A DNA stretch of 45,919 nt, taken from the NCBI GenBank assembly GCA_021827685.1, contig JAKAUM010000009.1:1-45919 (forward strand), written 5' to 3'. The DNA comes from a bacterium. Lineage in GTDB: Bacteria; Patescibacteriota; Minisyncoccia; UBA6257; 2-01-FULL-56-20. The position numbers were made by a program, and so were the translations under genes. The notes beneath the pieces were generated by a model, which saw nothing but the letters and a program-made list of their open reading frames with translations, ran no database searches and was not told where the DNA came from. Positions 39,788-45,919 of this stretch are shown here, piece by piece (positions within the stretch are counted from its first letter, which is position 1; each line of letters begins with the position of its first letter).

Positions 39788-41275
39788 ATGGCTCTCAAGG
39801 AGCTCGTCAAAAAGGATCCGCTCGGCCTCGTCGCCCGCGCGTACGCGTTCGCGGAGCTGGCGCACGGGCCGCAGAAACGCCGTTCGGGCGAGCCGTATTT
39901 CAATCACGCGAAGGCGACGGCGGAAACGCTCGCCGAATGGAAAATGGACGACGCCACGGTTGCGGCAGGGCTCCTTCACGACACGGTGGAAGATACCGGC
40001 GCGCCGCTCGAAACGGTGAGGAAAGATTTCGGCGAGGACGTCGCATTCCTCGTGGACGGCGTGACGAAGCTCGGCCACCTGAAATACCGCGGCGCGAAGG
40101 AGAAAGCGGAAAATCTGCGCAAAATGGTGCTCGCGCTCTCGCAGGACCTCCGCGTCATTTTCATCAAGCTCGCCGACCGCCTTCACAACATGCGGACGCT
40201 CGCGGCGCTCCCCCCTGAAAAACAGAAGCGCGTGGCCCTCGAAACCGACGAGATCTACGCTTCCCTTGCATACCGGCTCGGCATGCACCATCTCTCGGGC
40301 GAACTCCAGGATCTCGCCTTCCCCTATCTCCATCCCGACGAATACCGTTGGCTTCTTGCGGAAACGAGGGAGCGCTACGGCGAGCGCCTGGACTATCTTA
40401 AAAAAGTGAAGCCGCTCCTCGCGCGCGCGCTCGCCGCGCGCGGCATCCATCCCGTTGCCATCGACATCCGCGCAAAGCGCTACGCGAGCCTGTACAAGAA
40501 ACTCCTCCGCCGCGGCATGGACATTGAAAAAGTCCATGATCTCGCCGCGATGCGCGTCATCGTGAATTCCGTGGCCGGATGCTACGCGGCGCTCGGAGCG
40601 GTCCATGAAGCATGGCCTCCGGTGCCCGGCCGCATAAAGGATTACATCGCAGTCCCGAAGCCGAACGGCTACCGCAGCCTGCACACGACGGTCCTCGGAC
40701 CCGGCCATAAGACGGTTGAAATACAGATCAAGACGCAGGAAATGGCCGAGGAGAACGAACACGGCGTCGCCGCGCACTGGCTCTATGATCGGAGGCGCAG
40801 CGGCGAACCCGTCGCCTACCGCGGCAGGCGGCTTGCGAAGGAGCTCGCATGGGTGCAGCAGCTCGCCGCGTGGCAGGAAAAGTTCGCCGAGCGCGAAGAG
40901 CATCCGGAAGAATTCCTTGAAGCGATGAAGAAGAACTTTTTCGCCGACCGCATCTTCGCCGTGACTCCCCGCGGCGATGCGATCGACCTTCCGCTCGGCG
41001 CCACGCCGATCGATTTTGCCTATCACATCCATACGGACGTCGGCAACGGCGCCGTAGGCGCGAAAGTGAACGGCGCGATCGCGACCCTGGACCACAAACT
41101 GAAATCCGGCGACGTCGTGGAAATCCTCGTGCAAAAAGGGAAGAAGCCCTCCGACGGCTGGCTCAGGTTCGTCGCGACTTCGATTGCGCGCGACCATATT
41201 AAAGCCGCCCTCAAAAAGAAAACGCTCTTCGCCCGCATGGCGGGCGCCGCAGCGAAGAAGGTAAGGCGCGGATAG
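39788..41275 (+). CDS. rel: RelA/SpoT-type (p)ppGpp synthetase/hydrolase, short form
   Basis: This enzyme makes and breaks the alarmone (p)ppGpp. Residues 25-180 are the HD hydrolase domain with its metal motif intact (YFNHAKAT, LLHDTVEDT, LADRLHNMRTL). Residues 230-340 are the synthetase, with RIKDYIAVPKPNGYRSLHTTV (an RxKD motif of bifunctional enzymes) and VEIQIKTQEMAEENEHGVAAHW. A TGS domain (RIFAVTPRGDAIDLPLGATPIDFAYHIH) follows. At 495 residues it ends after TGS and lacks the helical, zinc-finger and ACT domains of the usual ~730-residue enzymes, so ribosome-dependent control may be reduced. TAGAAT (39776-39781) ends 6 nt before the ATG. Confidence 0.94.
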   Translation: MALKELVKKDPLGLVARAYAFAELAHGPQKRRSGEPYFNHAKATAETLAEWKMDDATVAAGLLHDTVEDTGAPLETVRKDFGEDVAFLVDGVTKLGHLKYRGAKEKAENLRKMVLALSQDLRVIFIKLADRLHNMRTLAALPPEKQKRVALETDEIYASLAYRLGMHHLSGELQDLAFPYLHPDEYRWLLAETRERYGERLDYLKKVKPLLARALAARGIHPVAIDIRAKRYASLYKKLLRRGMDIEKVHDLAAMRVIVNSVAGCYAALGAVHEAWPPVPGRIKDYIAVPKPNGYRSLHTTVLGPGHKTVEIQIKTQEMAEENEHGVAAHWLYDRRRSGEPVAYRGRRLAKELAWVQQLAAWQEKFAEREEHPEEFLEAMKKNFFADRIFAVTPRGDAIDLPLGATPIDFAYHIHTDVGNGAVGAKVNGAIATLDHKLKSGDVVEILVQKGKKPSDGWLRFVATSIARDHIKAALKKKTLFARMAGAAAKKVRRG

Positions 41276-41327
41276 AAGCGGCGCCTTTCAGCCCGTACGA
41301 GGCACCGCTCTTCTTCCCTGCCGCGCC

Positions 41328-42572
41328 CTATTCCTTGCCGAGCCGCCGCATGATATTTTCCAGCTCTTCCTTGGAGTAGAAAGTGATCGTAATGGATCCC
41401 TTTGCGGCGCCCTGATGGATTTCCACGGGCGCGCCGAGATCGGACGAAAGCGATTCCTTGAGCGCCGCAAGCTCGGGCGGCAGCGGCGTTTCCGCGCTTT
41501 TCGGCGGCCGCCCGCGCCGGTGTACGCTCCCCGCATGCATCCCGCCGCCGCCCGCGGCGTACGCCGCGCTTCCCGCCGCCGCCGTGCCGCCGCCCGCGCC
41601 CGCCGCGGCGCGGGCGGCGGCTTCCGCTCTTTCCCGCGCCTCGCGTATCGTAAGATGCCGCTCCATAATGTCGCGGAAAAGCTGTTCCCGCGCCGACGGG
41701 TCGGAGATCGCGAGCAGGAGCCGCGCGTGGCTCTCGGAAAGCGCCCCTTTTTCCACCTCGTCCCTCATGGATTCCGGAAGGTCAAGAAGCCGCACGGCGT
41801 TCGCCACCGACTCGCGCGACTTGCCGAGCTTCGCCGCAATCTCGCGCTGGGTCATCCGGAACTCCTCCTGAAGGCGCTGGAACGCCCGCGCCGTCTCGAT
41901 CGGGTTCAAGTTCTCGCGCTGGATGTTCTCGATGACGGCGAGCTCCAGCTTCTCCCGGGCAAGATCCACGTTCCGCACGATGGCAGGCACCGAGGCGAGC
42001 CCGAGCAGTTTTGCGGCGAGCAGGCGCCGCTCGCCGGCGATGAGCTGATATTCCACCGCGACCCCCGTCGGCGTCTCCTTCTCTATTTTTGAAACCACGA
42101 GCGGCTGGAGGAAGCCGAACTCGCGGATGGAATTCGCAAGGTCGCGGAGCGCCGCTTCGTCGAAATGCCGCCGGGGCTGGTCGGGGTTCGGCTTGATCCT
42201 CTCCGGCTCGATCTGGAAAACCGACTCCGGCCGCGGCGCGGGCATCGCGGACGCCGCAGGCATCGCGGACGCCGCGGCGGGAAGCTCCGGTTCTTGCGCG
42301 GGCGCGGGAAGCTCCGGCTCCGCGGGTTTCACTGGTAAAAATTGCTCCTTCGGCTCCGCGGGCAGGAACGGCTCCGCGGGCTCCGTGGGTTCCATAGATC
42401 CCGCCGGCGAAATCGGAGGCCGTAACGGAGACAACGCCGGCTCGGCCCGCGGCGGCGACGTCCCCGCCGCCGGCATTCCCGCCGCCGCGACGCCGCCCTG
42501 CCCGGCGGCGCCGTTTCCTCCGTTGCCGCTTCCTTTCTGCGGTATCAGCGATTCAAGTCCTTTGCCAAGCAT
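41328..42572 (-). CDS. parB: chromosome-partitioning protein ParB with low-complexity insert
   Basis: ParB binds parS sites and spreads as a CTP-dependent clamp. Residues 1-15 (MLGKGLESLIPQK) are the ParA-contact start. Residues 15-110 are a long Pro/Ala/Glu-rich linker with PAEP repeats. The CTPase/clamp core follows: IKPNPDQPRRHFDE, FGFLQPLVV, AGERRLLAAKLLG and ENIQRENLNPIETARAFQRL. The HTH region (MTQREIAAKLGKSRESVANAVRLL) and a C-terminal dimer domain complete it. A second Gly/Ala-rich insert with RRGRPPK, an AT-hook-like motif, lies near 345. It sits 15 bp after parA. Confidence 0.95.
   Translation of the reverse strand: MLGKGLESLIPQKGSGNGGNGAAGQGGVAAAGMPAAGTSPPRAEPALSPLRPPISPAGSMEPTEPAEPFLPAEPKEQFLPVKPAEPELPAPAQEPELPAAASAMPAASAMPAPRPESVFQIEPERIKPNPDQPRRHFDEAALRDLANSIREFGFLQPLVVSKIEKETPTGVAVEYQLIAGERRLLAAKLLGLASVPAIVRNVDLAREKLELAVIENIQRENLNPIETARAFQRLQEEFRMTQREIAAKLGKSRESVANAVRLLDLPESMRDEVEKGALSESHARLLLAISDPSAREQLFRDIMERHLTIREARERAEAAARAAAGAGGGTAAAGSAAYAAGGGGMHAGSVHRRGRPPKSAETPLPPELAALKESLSSDLGAPVEIHQGAAKGSITITFYSKEELENIMRRLGKE
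42241..42400. repeat. short imperfect tandem repeats in parB linker
   Basis: A 17-nt unit (GGCATCGCGGACGCCGC) is repeated in tandem near 42241, then GGGAAGCTCCGG-type and CCGCGGG-type units recur. They encode the AMPAASAMPA and PELPA/PAEP repeats of the disordered ParB linker and could vary in copy number. Confidence 0.55.
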
Positions 42573-42587
42573 GGTCAGATAAAAATG

Positions 42588-43418
42588 TTAGATATTAAAA
42601 TCACCGAAGCGGGCGCTCGCGACCGCGCCTGCGGCGGCCTCGCGCTCTTCCGCAAGCATCCGCTCGCCGGCAATCACTTCGTCCGCAAACGCCCGGTATG
42701 CCGAAGCGCCCGGCGAATCGGGGCGGTAGAGCATGACGGGCTTCGAAAAACTCGGCGCCTCCGCGAGCGCCACCGAGCGCGGGATCGCGACCGAAAATAC
42801 GTGGTGCGGGAAATGCGTCCGGATGTTCCTCTCCACCTCGCGGCCGAAGCGCTCGCGCTTGTCGAGCATTGTGACGAGCGCGCCCGCGACGCGGATCGGA
42901 TGGCGCAGGTTCGCGCGGATAAGATCCAGCGTTTCCAAAAGCTGGCCGATGCCCTCCAAACTGTAGTATTCGGCCTGGACCGGAATGATCACCTCGTCCG
43001 CCGCCATGAGTCCGTTCACGGTGAGCAGGTTCAAGCTCGGCGGCAAGTCGAGCAGAATATAATCGTATTCGTGCCGCAGGCGGTTCACGAACTTGCGCAG
43101 AAAATATTCCCGCTCCGGCGCATCCACGAGCTCCACGAGCGCGCCCGCGAGATGCGGAGCCGCAGGAACAAGATGGTAGTTATAAATGAGAGTCGGCTTT
43201 ACGATCTCCGCGTGCGGCGCGGCGCCGATGATGCCGTGATAAACCGTTTTTTCGCTCTTCGTGCCCCAGCCGAGCGCCGAGCTCGCGTTCGCCTGAGGAT
43301 CGAAATCGACGAGCAGGACCCGTCTCCCCGCGGCGGCGAGATAAGCCCCCAAATTCACGGAGGTCGTCGTCTTGCCGACGCCCCCTTTCTGGTTCGAAAC
43401 CGCAATAACACGCGCCAT
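42588..43418 (-). CDS. parA: chromosome-partitioning ATPase ParA/Soj
   Basis: This 276-residue MinD/ParA ATPase has the deviant Walker A KGGVGKTTTSVNLG near residue 11, Walker A' LLVDFDPQANASSALG and Walker B YDYILLDLPPSLNLLT. VIIPVQAEYYSLEG completes the family signature. It segregates chromosomes with ParB. TAAAAT (43433-43428) ends 9 nt before the ATG and overlaps the promoter of the divergent tRNA-Leu (TTGATT 43425-43430 and TATTAT 43449-43454, 18 bp apart). parB follows immediately. Confidence 0.96.
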   Translation of the reverse strand: MARVIAVSNQKGGVGKTTTSVNLGAYLAAAGRRVLLVDFDPQANASSALGWGTKSEKTVYHGIIGAAPHAEIVKPTLIYNYHLVPAAPHLAGALVELVDAPEREYFLRKFVNRLRHEYDYILLDLPPSLNLLTVNGLMAADEVIIPVQAEYYSLEGIGQLLETLDLIRANLRHPIRVAGALVTMLDKRERFGREVERNIRTHFPHHVFSVAIPRSVALAEAPSFSKPVMLYRPDSPGASAYRAFADEVIAGERMLAEEREAAAGAVASARFGDFNI

Positions 43419-43464
43419 ATTGCCTTGATTTTAGCGCGGTTCGTGCGTATTATCAACGCGGAAG

Positions 43465-43547
43465 CCCAGGTGGCGAAATTGGTACACGCACAAAACTCAA
43501 AATTTTGCGGCCGCAAGGCCATGTGGGTTCGAGTCCCACCCTGGGCA
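43465..43547 (+). tRNA. tRNA-Leu (anticodon CAA)
   Basis: Acceptor GCCCAGG/CCTGGGC, anticodon stem CAAAA/TTTTG with loop CTCAAAA giving CAA, a long variable arm (CGGCCGCAAGGCCAT region), T-arm GTGGG-TTCGAGT-CCCAC and discriminator A. CCA is not encoded (next bases CAAG). A candidate promoter lies 10 nt upstream. Confidence 0.94.
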
Positions 43548-43710
43548 CAAGAGCAGAGGCCAAGTCCTCTCCGGAAAAATTCCGACCCCCGACGATACTC
43601 CCGATCGGGCGTGTTCAGCCCCCTCCGACACTCGTACTATATCGGCCACAATGTTGCTCGCGTCTTCGGAGGCTTCACCTCGTCCGGCGTATGCCGAAAT
43701 TCCTCCCCGC

Positions 43711-43742
43711 AAAAACAACTCATGGCCGCATGGCCGGGAGTT
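43711..43742 (-). terminator. Rho-independent terminator of the membrane-protein gene
   Basis: On the minus strand AACTC (43742-43738) pairs with GAGTT (43721-43717) around an inner GGCC-GCAT-like hairpin, followed by GTTTTTG. It lies just after the stop at 43749. The remaining spacer to tRNA-Leu (43548-43710) shows no gene. Confidence 0.6.
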
Positions 43743-43748
43743 GATCGC

Positions 43749-44720
43749 CTAAGTGGTTATGTATTTCTTTTTCAGATAGACGTATAAATAGCCCACCCCG
43801 ATAAGCATTAGGCCGGCAAGCACGAGGGCGAATGGCCATCCTAAGCCGCTCGTGAAATACTCCCCGGTAATTTTCAGGATGTAAATCATAAGGAAGAGAG
43901 AGCCAAATGTGAGGAAAGATTTACTCTTAAGATTGACGCTTGCAAAAAGCGTTCCAAGGACAAGGATGGGGAAAATCAATTCCCAGAAAGAGTTTTGACT
44001 CGGTGAATATCCGCCAAGAGAAAACGCAGCGCCCAACAATCCCAGAATGCCGAATCCGTAAAGAAAGCCGGACATCGCAGCTCGCTCTCCCTTGGCGAAT
44101 GCATAACCAATAAGTATGTAGCTTAACCCAATAAGCAAGGTTCGATATTCAAAAAAGCTCCAGCTGAACATAGGATTCACCGTCGTAAGAAAGTCTGTCA
44201 GCGAAAAGAAAAACCACGTCCCGAAAAGAATACTGAAAAGGATAAAAATATTTTTACGAAATGCGGCGTAAGAGAGGAGAAACGCGCCAAGACAGATTCC
44301 GGAGATGAGGCTTCTCGCCATGGCACTACCCATATCCAATCCCATATTGTCGAAAATAACATATAGTCCCATGGGTAATACCAACGCGGAAATCAGATAG
44401 AACGCCGAGCCGACACCCTCCAGCTTTTTGTCCCTGCTGAATAATAGACCGACGACATATGCGGCGAGAGAAGCACCCAACGTCACGAGAACCCTCGTGA
44501 AGAAATTAAGCGTTGACCAGTTCTGCCAAACGAGAATATTTATACCAAGAAAGACGATCGCTCCGCCGATATAGTAAAGAATCTCGGCAATACCTAATTT
44601 TTTTACTAAAACCATATCGCCCTTCGATTCTTCGTCGTAAGCATTCAATACTTCTTCCCGCGTAAGAACTTTCTGAGAAGCTAAACTTTTTATATACTGC
44701 ACGGCTTCTTGTTTTTCCAT
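43749..44720 (-). CDS. DUF2157-like multi-pass membrane protein
   Basis: This 323-residue protein has a short soluble head (MEKQEAVQYIKSLASQKVLTREE, a helical SHOCT-like start) and then about ten hydrophobic segments, ending KKKYIT. The layout resembles DUF2157/DUF2339-type bacterial membrane proteins of unknown function. Codons are clearly more A/T-rich than in neighbours (many AAA, TTT, ATA), in contrast to the GC-rich genes around it, which suggests recent acquisition. A weak TAAAAA ends 6 nt before the ATG. It ends at a terminator (43711-43742). Confidence 0.75.
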   Translation of the reverse strand: MEKQEAVQYIKSLASQKVLTREEVLNAYDEESKGDMVLVKKLGIAEILYYIGGAIVFLGINILVWQNWSTLNFFTRVLVTLGASLAAYVVGLLFSRDKKLEGVGSAFYLISALVLPMGLYVIFDNMGLDMGSAMARSLISGICLGAFLLSYAAFRKNIFILFSILFGTWFFFSLTDFLTTVNPMFSWSFFEYRTLLIGLSYILIGYAFAKGERAAMSGFLYGFGILGLLGAAFSLGGYSPSQNSFWELIFPILVLGTLFASVNLKSKSFLTFGSLFLMIYILKITGEYFTSGLGWPFALVLAGLMLIGVGYLYVYLKKKYITT

Positions 44721-44791
44721 TTTAGTTTTTTATCCAACCTAGGAAGGTGAGATTATAATAGCTTCCCACGGTTTGGACGTTTATTTTTTGT

Positions 44792-44938
44792 CTAGATTAT
44801 GACCTTTAAGATACCATCCGTAAGAAAATTATAGCCTGGTTTTATAAAAAGGCCCGGCAAGTAGATACCGCCAGCCACAAAAAGAATCATCAGAATGGGG
44901 ATCGAGATACCGATGATGAGCGGAATATGTTTCTTCAT
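44792..44938 (-). CDS. 48-residue membrane peptide, possibly a truncated gene
   Basis: A short frame starts at 44938 and ends at TAG 44794-44792. It encodes a basic head (MKKHIP), one membrane helix (IIGISIPILMILFVAGGIYL) and a short tail (IKPGYNFLTDGILKVII). A TATACT -10 box lies about 28 nt upstream. The KPGYNFL segment resembles the start of longer CPR membrane-anchored proteins, so this may be a remnant cut short, or a genuine small protein. Composition is as A/T-rich as the neighbouring membrane protein. Confidence 0.45.
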   Translation of the reverse strand: MKKHIPLIIGISIPILMILFVAGGIYLPGLFIKPGYNFLTDGILKVII

Positions 44939-45148
44939 GCCAATTCAAGCTCAATCGTGTTTTAAGTATAACACATGCCTAATTTTTAGGGAGTTACAAA
45001 TCGCCATCTTGCCCGCGCAACGGGAGGGTTGGAGCAAGAGAGCGATCGTAGCCCCCTAAAATGTTATAATATGCGGGTTTTGACTCTGCGAATGTCGAGG
45101 GCGCAAGACAAAAGTCCATTTCGATAATCGGCGGCGGAAAAGATAGGC
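44939..45148. other. intergenic region, no gene seen
   Basis: The 210 bp hold a TATACT promoter for the 48-residue peptide and a TATAAT on the plus strand at 45065-45070 with no convincing product downstream. A weak nested hairpin lies around 45008-45038 (TCTTGC/GCAAGA around CCCG-CGCAA-CGGG). I see no coding sequence with good start and codon use. Confidence 0.4.
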
Positions 45149-45610
45149 CTACTCCTCCGCGAGCAGGCGCGCCAGCTCGCCCCACCCTTCCACGATCACG
45201 ACCCTGTCCCGCAGTTCCGGAAATTTCCGGAGTTCTTTCCCGTCGGGCCTGAATGCGAAGAGGCGAGGGACCGTCCCGAGGCGCCGCAGGACGTCCGGGC
45301 GGTCGTCGACAAAATGGGTGATGCCGAATCTTTCGCAGATCGCCGCCTTGCCGCTGTTCCGCGAACAGAAATAGAGGCGCGTCCTCATAATGCCGGTGCG
45401 GCGCCAAAACCGCATGAGCGACAGCCGGAGAAGAAAATAGAGCCGGTTCGGCCCGTTCGCCCGCGAAACGATATAAATGCTCCGGAAACGTCCGGCGGAG
45501 GCGATTCTTTGTATATGCTCGAGGGCTCCCGGCACTTGCCCGCCAAGCGGATAAAATACTACCCCGCCTAGATCGAGGCCCAGCACCGCGCCGTCTTCCG
45601 GAACTTGCAT
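45149..45610 (-). CDS. HAD-like protein with altered motif I
   Basis: The 153-residue protein has a HAD-like order of motifs: GLDLGGVVF near residues 11-19 (motif I, D13), YIVSRAN with Ser near 48 (motif II), a Lys in NSGKAAICERFG (motif III) and FVDDRPDVL near 101 (motif IV). Usual HAD phosphatases have DxD in motif I; here the second Asp is Gly, so the general acid is missing and catalysis may be lost or different. No cap domain is visible. TAGAAT (45622-45617) ends 6 nt before the ATG. No partner gene suggests a substrate. Confidence 0.7.
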   Translation of the reverse strand: MQVPEDGAVLGLDLGGVVFYPLGGQVPGALEHIQRIASAGRFRSIYIVSRANGPNRLYFLLRLSLMRFWRRTGIMRTRLYFCSRNSGKAAICERFGITHFVDDRPDVLRRLGTVPRLFAFRPDGKELRKFPELRDRVVIVEGWGELARLLAEE

Positions 45611-45659
45611 ATTCCTATTCTATATTATTCTCATCGTGCGCATAGCCGTGCACGCGCAA

Positions 45660-45686
45660 TAAAAAGCCCCGCATGCGCGGGGCTTT
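45660..45686 (-). terminator. Rho-independent terminator of the Lys-rich peptide gene
   Basis: AAAGCCCCGC and GCGGGGCTTT form a perfect 10-bp stem with loop ATGC. On the minus strand it is followed by two further T (five T in a row in all) then ATTG. It begins 4 bp after the stop of the small peptide gene. Confidence 0.85.
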
Positions 45687-45689
45687 CAA

Positions 45690-45749
45690 CTATTTGCGGC
45701 GGCTCTTCTTCGCCTTCGTCTTCTTCGCCGCTTTCTTCTTTTTCGGCAT
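45690..45749 (-). CDS. 19-residue Lys/Arg-rich small protein
   Basis: A tiny complete frame, MPKKKKAAKKTKAKKSRRK, starts at 45749 and ends at TAG 45692-45690. It is bracketed by a plausible -10 (TATAAT, 45832-45827) about 78 nt upstream and a strong terminator directly downstream, so the transcription unit is dedicated to it. Very basic short proteins of this kind occur in CPR genomes and resemble histone-like tails; binding to nucleic acid is inference from charge only. The upstream leader (45750-45826) has no other gene. Confidence 0.6.
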   Translation of the reverse strand: MPKKKKAAKKTKAKKSRRK

Positions 45750-45881
45750 TTCTTTTTGCTTTCTTTCTCTAAGCGTTTGTCGACCTTTTGATGACAAAAT
45801 TAAATTAGATCTTCGCTTACTTGTTTATTATAAACCATCGCGCGCGAGTGCAACATGAAAACAGTGGATAACTTCCTGCGG

Positions 45882-45919
45882 TGCCCGGGGTCGGAGTCGA
45901 ACCGACACGCTCTTGCGAG
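45882..45919 (-). tRNA. tRNA-Leu, 3' part only (cut by the window edge)
   Basis: On the minus strand a variable arm CTC-GCAA-GAG, T-arm GTCGG-TTCGACT-CCGAC, acceptor 3' strand CCCGGGC and discriminator A are visible. The long variable arm and discriminator A fit Leu rather than Ser. The anticodon lies outside the window. CCA is not encoded (CCG follows). Confidence 0.7.

Noticed and set aside
37991-41197. 1068-codon open frame on the minus strand opposite topA and rel
   Set aside because: Antisense shadow common in GC-rich DNA; topA and rel show complete family motifs on the plus strand.
43497-43718. Minus-strand ORF ending PGWDSNPHGLAAAKF
   Set aside because: Antisense translation of tRNA-Leu, a common database artefact.
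45061-45115. TATAAT followed by a 16-codon ATG frame on the plus strand
   Set aside because: No -35, no homology and poor codon pattern; TATAAT is weak evidence alone in this A/T-richer spacer.
44994-45407. Minus-strand ORF of 137 codons overlapping the HAD-like gene
   Set aside because: Overlaps most of a better-supported gene in another frame and has Arg/Pro-rich shadow composition.

Overview
This window looks like a chromosomal segment of a GC-rich member of the Candidate Phyla Radiation (Patescibacteria), most likely Parcubacteria-like. That placement is inferred from gene content and style, not from a marker phylogeny. Genes are small and tightly packed. Many start codons sit only 5-9 nt after a -10-like hexamer, which suggests leaderless mRNAs. 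There is a PilB-PilC-PilM/N pilus cluster with pilins, an adenosylcobalamin-dependent ribonucleotide reductase, a PEGA-domain protein, several short membrane proteins of unknown function, and tRNA genes that do not encode CCA.

Layout. 1-1040: end of a Ser/Thr/Ala-rich surface protein, a terminator and tRNA-Lys. 1.1-8.1 kb: tsaD, two membrane proteins, a short valS, a PrsW-type protease, Hsp20, zinc-ribbon L28 and an unknown protein that abuts tRNA-Pro. 8.2-15.3 kb: ferritin-like/VIT transporter, pterin dehydratase, an unannotated structured RNA that resembles 6S RNA (about 9595-9747, minus strand), PEGA protein, class II RNR, a DUF2127/ICMT pair and a PAP2 phosphatase. 15.2-18.5 kb: a metal ABC importer (substrate-binding, ATPase, permease) and a degenerate cupredoxin. 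18.6-21.3 kb: a large pilin-like protein with Trp-rich repeats, a membrane-anchored unknown, and a 3D-domain protein behind an attenuator-like leader. 21.2-25.3 kb: lepB-hisS-HIT-rpsU-yqeY-ybeY run on the minus strand, divergent from pth. 25.3-31.1 kb: type IV pilus genes (pilM/N-like fusion, minor pilin, pilC, pilB, major pilin). 31.1-36.2 kb: pseudouridine synthase, small membrane protein, a large secreted LCAT-like lipase, tRNA-Ile, tRNA-Val and a PilO-like pair. 36.2-43.5 kb: dprA, topA, rel, parB, parA and tRNA-Leu. 43.7-45.9 kb: a lower-GC patch with a multi-pass membrane protein and a 48-residue membrane ORF, a HAD-like protein, a 19-residue Lys-rich peptide gene and the 3' end of another tRNA-Leu.

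Together the genes cover tRNA maturation and charging, ribosome proteins and maturation, DNA uptake and pilus assembly, chromosome partitioning, stringent response and envelope functions. Nothing here suggests a phage, insertion sequence or CRISPR array. The most interesting items are the unannotated ncRNA, the repeated -10/start-codon spacing, the 20.65 kb attenuator-like leader, the tRNA-Val with C at position 55, and the pilin fused to Trp-rich repeats.
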